The notes under the pieces: generated by a model | Told to the model about the DNA's origin: nothing | The model's database searches: none | What the model saw: the letters and a program-made list of their open reading frames with translations, nothing else | Assembly: GCA_015698045.1 (NCBI GenBank) | Contig: BLAL01000197.1 | Span: 682,001 to 746,000 of the forward strand | Direction of reading: 5' to 3' | DNA length: 64,000 bases | DNA from: Rhizophagus clarus | Lineage: Eukaryota > Glomeromycota > Glomeromycetes > Glomerales > Glomeraceae | Part shown: piece by piece, positions 56,986 through 64,000 of the stretch | Layout of the letters: each line of letters starts with the position of its first letter | Numbering within the stretch: the stretch's first letter is position 1 | Program-made: the position numbers and the translations under genes

Positions 56986-58274
56986 ATTCGTTCGGAAATG
57001 ATCTGGTGTCATTTGACCATTCAAATGATTTGGCTAATCATTTGTCTATTCCTAATCCTTTGTCTAGTGCTCCGAAAGGGTCGGGTCAGACCCGGGTGAT
57101 CAACCCGACCCGGATTTTAAATCGAGTCGGGATTGGTAATTATGCTGACCCGTGACCCGCATGACCCGACCCGTCGGGTTGGGGTTGTACTGTTGCTTTG
57201 ACCCAGAACAACCCGGGTGACCCGGGTGACGCTAGGATGACGATTTTTTCCCACAAGTTTTTATTTTACGCTAAATTTTAGTTTGTTTGTGGCTTTGTAA
57301 AAGCTTTACTAATAAATATATCTGAAACTATTGATCTTATTGAACCATATCACAACTTGGAAAACGAAAAGGTTCGCGTAGCGAGCTTTTATTAATAATC
57401 TCTTTGAGGAGAAAGACCTTCCATCAGAGCATAAAAGAGCGAAAACTCACCGCGAAGTTAGTTGATTACTAAATGATTAGTTTTATCATTTAAAACTGAT
57501 AAGACACAAGAAAAACGAATGATGATAAAGTTGTTATTGATAAAAATAAAATATAATGATCACTTTTAATATTTCTGAAGGAATGATGAGAAAAAATAAA
57601 CCTGACCGGTTTTATACTTAAAGTAATAATTAATAATCAAGAAAAGTGTTTTAACTGTTCGTAAGTAAAAAATTTTTAAAATGTAACAGGAATGTTTTAA
57701 TTGAAAATATATATACTTAATATTGACAACTTAATATATTATTTCATAATTCTTTTTTAAAACTAGAGATAAAAATTAAGTAGAGATCAATTAAATTCTA
57801 AAATGCTACAATATTTTAATTATTTTACTTATTCTTAAATGTAGTTTACACAAACAGGTAATTTTACTATTGTCTTGCTGATTATAAAAAAATTTATATA
57901 AATTCAGGTTCAACCCGGGTTATTCAAGTTAAACTGCAGTCGGGTTGAGTCAAGTTCGGGTTACATAGTTGACCGACCTGAAAATTCGAGTCGGGTTACA
58001 TGAAGATTCGAGTCGAATTCGAACATCCCCTCAAACTCGACCCAACCTGACCCGTACGGAGCACTACCTTTGTCATTTGGTCATTTCAGTCATTTGATTT
58101 TGATTGGTTAATATTTTTACCATGTGATTCAGTTAAAATAAAAAAAATGAAGCAAACATACTGGCAAACATTTACATCCAAATGACTCAGGTAATTTGTC
58201 ATTTGAGCAATGAAATGACACATTTTTCATTTGAATCAGGTGTCATTTCAATTTCAGTCATTTACCGAACACTG
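56986..58274. mobile_element. hAT-like MITE (CAGTGTTCGG family), copy 3, interrupted
   Basis: Left end ATTCGTTCGGAAATGATC, right end the complement of CAGTGTTCGGTAAATGAC. Without the insertion at 57065-58066 and one CCTTTGTC it would be about 279 bp, close to the 287-bp copy at 6509, and it aligns with it throughout. Shared words include TTTTGATTGGTTAATATT and ATGTGATTCA. No clean outer duplication remains. Confidence 0.82.
57065..58066. mobile_element. hAT-type element with ACCCGGGT words, nested
   Basis: A 1002-bp element, TAGTGCTCCGAAAGGGTCGG at the left and the complement of TAGTGCTCCGTACGGGTCAG at the right, flanked by the exact 8-bp duplication CCTTTGTC (57057-57064 and 58067-58074). 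Subterminal words include GACCCGGGTGA, GACCCGACCC and AACCCGGGTTATTC. Its AT-rich interior has no transposase frame. The TAGTG ends and 8-bp duplication are diagnostic of hAT. Confidence 0.9.
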
Positions 58275-58643
58275 ATTCAAAATTTCTAACTATTGGGATG
58301 AAATTTGTTCATATATTCCTCAATTGAGTGTTAATTAGTCAATTCAGATTTGTAATAAAGATATAATATTTGATCACGTAATTTTGCTGATATGACAGTC
58401 AGTTGTATAAGCAATTTAATTGGATAATTTTGGTTTCAGGATATCGGATAAGTTTTGTAGTTTTGAGTTTTGGTAGATGTTTAGGTTACGATTGCATTTC
58501 GATCTGAACATAATGAAACCTAAAACATTTGGAAATGCTCTTAGAAATTTTGATACCACGTTTATTCTGGTCTGGTCCTTTGAAAATTAAATCAGTACAA
58601 TATGTTTGAAATTCTATTATTTAATTCGTAAAAAGTAGAGAAT

Positions 58644-59729
58644 TTAATTCGTGATCTGCTTCAGAGCCAGTGAAATTACTAATATATACCGGGGAACTAT
58701 TATTGTAGATCAAATTCTTAATGTTAAGCAATTTTCAAGCAATTTATCAAAATTTATTTTTAAAATAAATATGTTAGAAATGTTTAAACTTAGAAGTATG
58801 CTAAAACACTAATATTGTCTCATGTTTTCATAATTAAGTAAATTTAATGTCATATATGTTTTTAAGGGCTGGAATCCAGCGTAGCTAAAGAAAGAAAATT
58901 TTAATTTGTAGTATTATGTAAATTTTATTGATAAACTTTAATTTTATAGTTTTTTTGCTATTATTTCCCCAACTTTTCAATTATAAATCTTCAGATGTTC
59001 GTGCTCAGTTTTAAACTCAAATTTAACTTTAATTTACCATATTCGTAAAAACGCAATAACTCTCCATCCAGTGATCAGAAAAGTATGAGCCATACCTCTT
59101 TGGATTTCTCTCATCAAGATGCGTCTAATGATAGTAGTTTCATAATTCTAGCATCGAAGGATGGCGAGATAGTTTTATCATACTAGCAAAATATTTTCTT
59201 GTTATCTATCGATGCAAGAGTTATTATGAAATTACCATCATTAGACGCAGCATGACGAGAGGAATCCAAAGAGCTATGGCTCATCATTTTCTGATCACTG
59301 GGTGGAGAGTTATTGCATTGTTACGAATATGATAAATTAAAGTTAAATTTGAGTTTGAAACTGAGCACGAACCATCTAAAGATTTATAACTGAAAAGTTG
59401 GATAAATAATGGCAAAAAACCTATAAAATTAAAATTTAACAATAAAATTTACATAATACCATTAATTAAAATTTTCTTTCTTTAGCGACACTGGATTCCA
59501 GCCCTTAAAAACATATATGACATTAAATTTACTTAATTACGAAAATAAGAGGCAATATTAGTGTTTTAACATACTTCTAAGTTTATACATTTCTAACATA
59601 TTTATTTTAAAAAATAAATTTTGATAAATTGCTTGAAAATTGCTTTAACATTAAGAATTTGATCTACAATAATAATTCCCCGGTATATGTTAATGGTTTT
59701 CACTGGTTCCGAGGCGGATCACGAATTAA
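58644..59729. repeat. 1.1-kb palindrome (foldback element)
   Basis: Two arms of about 500 bp face each other around a centre near 59186. Matching marks: TTAATTCGTGATCTGCTTC against GAGGCGGATCACGAATTAA; TTTTTAAGGGCTGGAATCC against GGATTCCAGCCCTTAAAAA; ATCCAGTGATCAGAAAA against TTTTCTGATCACTGGGT; GATGCGTCTAATGAT against ATCATTAGACGCAGC. The arms differ at scattered positions, so it is old or unconstrained. There is no open frame. It may be a foldback-type transposon, or a MITE duplicated head to head. Confidence 0.85.
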
Positions 59730-59767
59730 TTACTAAAAACTGGGGTTAAAGTTATATATAGTAGTAT

Positions 59768-60121
59768 ATAATAGCGGGGATCTGAAGACGTGGCAAATTA
59801 AATTACTAATTTTTTAAATATAATGTAAAAATTAAAACCATTAGCATAAAATTATACTATTTGGCTAACTTTTTACTAAAAGTCCGATAAAATTTTCAAT
59901 CATTAGAAAGTAAAAACCCATTATTCGCAACGTTAAAAATAAGGCTTTTTTTTCTTTTAAGCTCATAAGTAAGTCATTTTTAGTGCTCAAAAAAATTTAC
60001 CGGTCTTTCAATAAAAAGTAAGCCAAATAGCACAATTTTATGCCAATAAACTTAGTTTTTATATTATATTTTAACAATTAGTACTTTGGTTTGCCGTGAC
60101 GTCAGATTCCGCACTATTACA
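59768..60121. repeat. Second palindromic element, about 350 bp
   Basis: Arms GCGGGGATCTGAAGACGTGG and the complement of GCGGAATCTGACGTCACGG, continuing through ATTAGCATAAAATTATACTA against ATAGCACAATTTTATGCCAA and GGCTAACTTTTTACTAAAAG against TTCAATAAAAAGTAAGCC. It directly follows the larger palindrome. The ATAATAG / CTATTACAT ends may include TA duplications. Confidence 0.75.
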
Positions 60122-60188
60122 TAATTAGCCCCGATTTTCAATATAGGACTCTCTACTTTATATACGGATCACGAATTAAAAAAGATAA

Positions 60189-60381
60189 GTTAAAAAATTC
60201 TGTATACATTCTGTATATAATAATTTTTCCGTATACATTCTGTATACACCAATTTGTTTTAAAAAACATTGAAAAATGAATTACGTATTAAATATACGGA
60301 ATTGTTATACGGAATTGATAGAAACGTATATCAAATACTGTATTTATAAACATCATTTCCACATACAGATTTTTTATAGGG
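60189..60381. mobile_element. Small MITE with GTATACGG words
   Basis: Left AAAAAATTCTGTATACATTC, right the complement of CCCTATAAAAAATCTGTATG. CTGTATAC/GTATACGG/TATACGGAATTG words recur inside. The right end CCCTATAAAAAAT matches the ends of the 3333-3982 element, suggesting the same superfamily. The left end is degraded. Confidence 0.55.
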
Positions 60382-60913
60382 AATGAAGAACAAGAGAAAA
60401 TGATCTTGTACTTTATTATTGTTTTCAAAGTCATTCTAAAATATATTTTACAAACGTACAATTTCTTATTTAACAAATAATTTTATCCAAATTAGTATTC
60501 TCCTATGTAAAATTTGCAACTCAAATAAACATGAAAAAAAATAAATTACATGATATTATTCTATTATACGTGAAAACGATCTATGTTAACCGCGAATTTA
60601 ATCATCCTTGTTTTTTTTAACTGTTAAAGCACAAGAAAATAATTCATATTTAAAATTAAAAACAATTTGTTGAACATGTTTTATTATAAGGATTTTAATA
60701 TCATAATATAAGAAAGAAATTAATTACTTAGTGAAAATTTGTTATTATTACTTGGTTTAATTAAAATTTATAAACATTATCAAAAAATAAATATCCTAAA
60801 ATAAAAAGAAATCTGTCGCATAGTAAAAATTTGTTATTAGTATATTCATTTTTTTTTGATAATATTTTATATATATTTTGATTGAAAAAAATAACTAAAA
60901 TAATTATGATCTG
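60382..60913. other. Intergenic, no gene seen
   Basis: AT-rich, no supported feature. Confidence 0.4.
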
Positions 60914-61801
60914 TCAGTAAACACCTTCATTATAGCGTAACTTATTTTCTAAAAGTATTATTAAATTTTCTTGGGCACTCTCATGTCCTTGTTCAGCAGA
61001 TTTTTCATACCAATAAATTGCCTTGGCCATATCTTTCTTAATTTCTTTTCCCTTCTCATATATCAAGGCTAAATTATATTGAGCACAATCATTTCCCAAA
61101 TTTGCTGCGTTCTGATATAATTCAAATGCTTTTTGAATATCAATGTCGGTTCCAATTCCACTTACATTACCTAAATCTGCTGCCTTTCGAAATAATTCAA
61201 ATACCTTCAGTTTGCTCATTTTTATCAATCCCATATCCATTTTCATAACAACGCCCTATGTTATTTATTCCATTTATGTTCCCTAAATCTGCTGCTCTTT
61301 GATATGATTCAAATGCTTTCTTTCATTAATATGAACTCCAATCCCAAAATCATAACAATATCCTATTGCATTTGGATTACCTTTTTCTGCCAACTTTTTA
61401 GATATCATGTTAAAGCTTTGTAATAATTTGTTTCATTCTTTTTGTTTTAATACATATCAGATTGATCTAATTCAGCCACAATATTTTCTAACTTTGCTGC
61501 AGTATTATATAATTTAAATGCTTTTTGCCTATTTTTATTGGTTTCAATTCCATGATAATTAAAATATTCAAGCAAATAAATAGAATTTGAATGATATTGA
61601 TTATTCAAAAGTCAAATATAATTTACTTGTAAAATGATTCCATTATTAGCAATATAATCAAAGATTAATCAATTTATCTACCACAATGCCCAAATCTCCT
61701 TCATATATATATTCATTAATACTTTTTATTTTTTTCGTTAATTTTTCATGTGATAAAACGTAAATATTTTTCTCATTATCTGAACCGCAAGTAATATTCA
61801 T
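60914..61801 (-). pseudogene. Heavily decayed SEL1-repeat gene
   Basis: On the minus strand from an ATG at 61801 (MNITCGSDNEKNIYVLSHEK): a short N-terminal domain with SINEYIYEGDLGIVVDKLIN, then stops and shifts. Repeats remain readable in pieces: SIYLLEYFNYHGIET, AKLENIVAELDQSDMY, LAEKGNPNA, GYCYDFGIGVHINE, GNINGINNIGRCYENGYGID, then a final stretch AQYNLALIYEKGKEIKKDMA and SAEQGHESAQ. These last features, NGIILQ-like and GNPNA pieces match the 62761 gene best, so the two form an inverted paralogous pair with starts about 960 bp apart. Non-functional. Confidence 0.82.
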
Positions 61802-62642
61802 TCTAATGTTATTAGATATTATGAATAAAGTAAAGTGTTTGTTTGAATTTGTGCTTCTATATTTATATTTAATTATGGTAGCACTACAGTTAGTCAATGC
61901 AGCCACAGCAGTCACCACGTATCATTATGAGTCACATGAACACCCTATTCGTCCAATTTTATATTGGATCATCCAACTAAATAAATTATAAAGGCTAGGA
62001 TTTTAAAAAAATGCTACATGTGAAATCACGACGAGATACATGTCATATAAGGTAATTAAACAGTACACTAATAGTAATAAAAATATTTCATCCTTAATAA
62101 TATAACAAAGCATTTTTATATCGAATTTTAAATTAAAAAAAATTATTTAATTACAAATTCTCTATAAAAAGGGTATCTTTAATTAGTATTAAATATAATG
62201 GAATTAATATTTTTATACGAGACAAAAAAAAAATAAAAATAAAGATTACAAATATTTTTGATAAAAATTAAAATTGAGTATAGAAAGTTAGTTGATATAA
62301 AAATTGGAAAATTTTGATATTAAATATATTCATTACGTCAAAGATACGTTAATAATGTCATTACTTCTTTTATTTAATAATGAAAATAGAGGTCAAATAT
62401 ATCTACTAAATTATTAAAAATTGATATTATAGTCATTTTGAGTTATATAAGCTATATTTACCTCTGTTCCGTTTAAAGTTTTAACTATGCTTAACTCGAA
62501 AATTGCTAATAATTGCTTGATAAGCGATTGATCATTTATATCATGAACTCAAATTCTAGCGTATACTGTACTTCATATAACCCACACAAACTTTCAAATA
62601 TCCAATTGACTGCGTCCACAAACTGCGGTTGCGTAGAAAATT
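61802..62642. other. Region between divergent SEL1 paralogues
   Basis: AT-rich spacer with no gene. The promoter of the 62761 gene lies at its right edge. No module facing the minus-strand pseudogene was recognised. Confidence 0.4.
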
Positions 62643-62707
62643 GATCTACAGCAACTAAACTAATTAACTTCTGTGCTACCGTATACAAATATTTAATAAA
62701 TAAATAC
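62643..62707 (+). promoter_or_regulatory. SEL1-family promoter module
   Basis: GATCTACAGCAAC, then CTTCTGTGCTACCGTATAC, then TTTAATAAATAAATAC, about 55 bp before the ATG at 62761. Confidence 0.55.
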
Positions 62708-62760
62708 ATTCTGTAATGCAATTATTTTGCCATTATTCTTCAATATCAAGTGACAATAAA

Positions 62761-63756
62761 ATGAATGCTGCTAATAATTCAGATAATGTGGATATGTCAA
62801 ATACATATAATTCATTACATGGAATAACTCAAATAATTAAGAATTTTAATAAAATAAACATGAAGGAAATAGAACCTACGGCTCAAAATATTAATGAGAA
62901 TATATTTGAAGAGGATTTAAGTATCGTAGTGGATGAATTAATTAATCTTAATTTTGATGATTTAAACAAAGGTTATGATGATAATACGAGAAAGCAACAT
63001 TTTTTTGATTATATTGTTAATAATGGAATCATTTTACAAGAAATCTACGACTGGCTTTTAAATAATCAATATTATCCGAATTCTATTTATTTGCTTGGAT
63101 ATTTTAATTATCATGGAATTGTAACAAATATTAATAAGCAAAAAGCGTTTGAATTATATCAAATTGCGGCAGAATTAAAAAGTATTGTGGCTCAATTAGA
63201 CCTTTCTGATATGTATATAGAAGTTGAAAAAAATTATGACAAAGCTTTTGAATTATCCAAAATGTTGGCAGAAATTGGTAACCCAAATGCAATGAATAAG
63301 TTAGGATATTGCTATGATTTTGGAATAGGAATTGATACTAACGAAAGTAAAGCATTTGAATCATATAAAAAGGCAGCGGATTTAGGAAATACAAATGGAA
63401 TAAATAACTTAGCATGGTGTTATGAAAATGGTCTCGGAACTAACGTTAATAAGGAAAAGGCGTTTGAGTTATATAAAAAAGCAGCAGAATTAGGAAATGT
63501 GAGTGGAATGAATAGCTTAGGGTGTTGTTATGACATTGGATCTGGAACTGATGTTAATAAACAAAAAGCATTTGAATTATATAAAGAGGCTGCGAATTTG
63601 GGAAATAATTATGCTCAATATAATTTAGCCTTGATATATGAAAAGGGAAAAGAAATTAAGAAGGATATCGCCAAGGCAATTTATTGGCATAAAAAATCTG
63701 CTGAACAAGGGCATGAATACGCTAAAAAACATCTGAATATACTTCTAAAAAATTGA
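62761..63756 (+). CDS. SEL1-repeat protein (331 aa)
   Basis: Intact single exon. An upstream in-frame ATG at 62716 lies only about 10 bp after the TATA-like box, so I prefer 62761 (MNAANNSDNVDMSNTYNS). The N-terminal domain has KEIEPTAQNINENIFEEDLS and LQEIYDWLLNNQYYPNS. Six SEL1 repeats follow. The second is short, having lost the GEG turn (SDMYIEVEKNYDKAF). The later ones read NKLGYCYDFGIGID, NNLAWCYENGLGTN, NSLGCCYDIGSGTD and AQYNLALIYEKGKEI. It ends HLNILLKN. It is the intact partner of the minus-strand pseudogene at 60914-61801. Predicted adaptor with unknown partner. Confidence 0.85.
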   Translation: MNAANNSDNVDMSNTYNSLHGITQIIKNFNKINMKEIEPTAQNINENIFEEDLSIVVDELINLNFDDLNKGYDDNTRKQHFFDYIVNNGIILQEIYDWLLNNQYYPNSIYLLGYFNYHGIVTNINKQKAFELYQIAAELKSIVAQLDLSDMYIEVEKNYDKAFELSKMLAEIGNPNAMNKLGYCYDFGIGIDTNESKAFESYKKAADLGNTNGINNLAWCYENGLGTNVNKEKAFELYKKAAELGNVSGMNSLGCCYDIGSGTDVNKQKAFELYKEAANLGNNYAQYNLALIYEKGKEIKKDIAKAIYWHKKSAEQGHEYAKKHLNILLKN

Positions 63757-64000
63757 CTGATTTTACATATAAATAGGAGTATGTAAATGTGGATATACAT
63801 CAATATAAATGAAGGACACTTATTCAGTACTATACACTATTATTATTATTATTATTATTATTTATTCGGATTGATATATTTGTATAACAATTTTTGATAT
63901 AATATATTATTTAATACTTTTTATTATATGAATAGCTTTTTATTTTGTAAATTAAATTATATAAACATAAATAAGTTACATACAATCATTTAGCGAGTTA
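63757..64000. other. 3' flank with a TAT microsatellite
   Basis: A (TAT)n tract at about 63836-63863 in AT-rich sequence. The window ends without a further gene. Confidence 0.6.

Noticed and set aside
1..64000. tRNA, rRNA and CRISPR-like structures
   Set aside because: Looked for GC-rich cloverleaf or rRNA motifs and regularly spaced repeats; none could be supported. The tandem repeats present are too few or are transposon arms.

Overview
This is a strongly A+T-rich eukaryotic window. Its genes have short introns with GT..AG borders. Most of it is repeats, transposon debris and one expanded gene family. The proteins (SEL1-repeat proteins with a fixed N-terminal domain, a TKL-type kinase joined to SEL1 repeats, a TRP-like channel, and a LINE ORF1 with an RRM-like core) look like those of an arbuscular mycorrhizal fungus, most likely Rhizophagus or a close relative (Glomeromycotina). 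That assignment rests on remembered family resemblance, not on a search.

Layout. 0-10 kb: decayed coding remnants, a 5'-truncated SEL1 gene, a 650-bp TIR element, a decayed LINE reverse-transcriptase C-terminus (minus strand), a hAT-like MITE and AT-rich filler. 10.3-12.9 kb: two intact SEL1 genes. 16.1-20.4 kb: an 8-exon gene for a predicted 1253-residue membrane protein with a TRPV-like C-terminal channel domain. 22.8-24.5 kb (minus): a kinase-SEL1 pseudogene. 26.1-27.3 kb: a spliced gene for an unknown protein with a basic tail. 28.8-30.7 kb: a non-LTR retroelement with a 19-bp target duplication and no reverse transcriptase. 32.8-33.4 kb: a decayed gene of unknown family. 34.4-43.8 kb: the SEL1 cluster (five intact genes and one pseudogene), partly made by tandem segmental duplication. 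44-47.4 kb: nested transposons, a hAT element and a decayed zinc-finger gene. 48.4-64 kb: more SEL1 genes and pseudogenes on both strands among MITEs, a Tc1-like element, a hAT element nested in a hAT-like element, and two large palindromes.

How the parts relate. I count eight intact SEL1 genes, five substantial SEL1 pseudogenes or fragments, one short relic, and the decayed SEL1 tail of the kinase. The stand-alone proteins share an N-terminal helical domain of about 100 residues followed by four to six SEL1 repeats. From memory, this N-terminal block is also found after the kinase domain in Rhizophagus kinase-SEL1 proteins. Most copies on the plus strand carry the same upstream module: GATCTGCA, then CTGCAGT with ATYACC, then an AATAAATA TATA-like box. 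The genes therefore look like a co-regulated family spread by duplication with its promoter. SEL1 repeats generally act as protein-protein adaptors; a signalling adaptor role is inference.

The transposon content is unusually legible. Several insertions have exact target duplications (TGATGCCG, TACAAATT, CCTTTGTC, TAG, CTT, and TA dinucleotides), and two loci preserve insertion-into-insertion histories.
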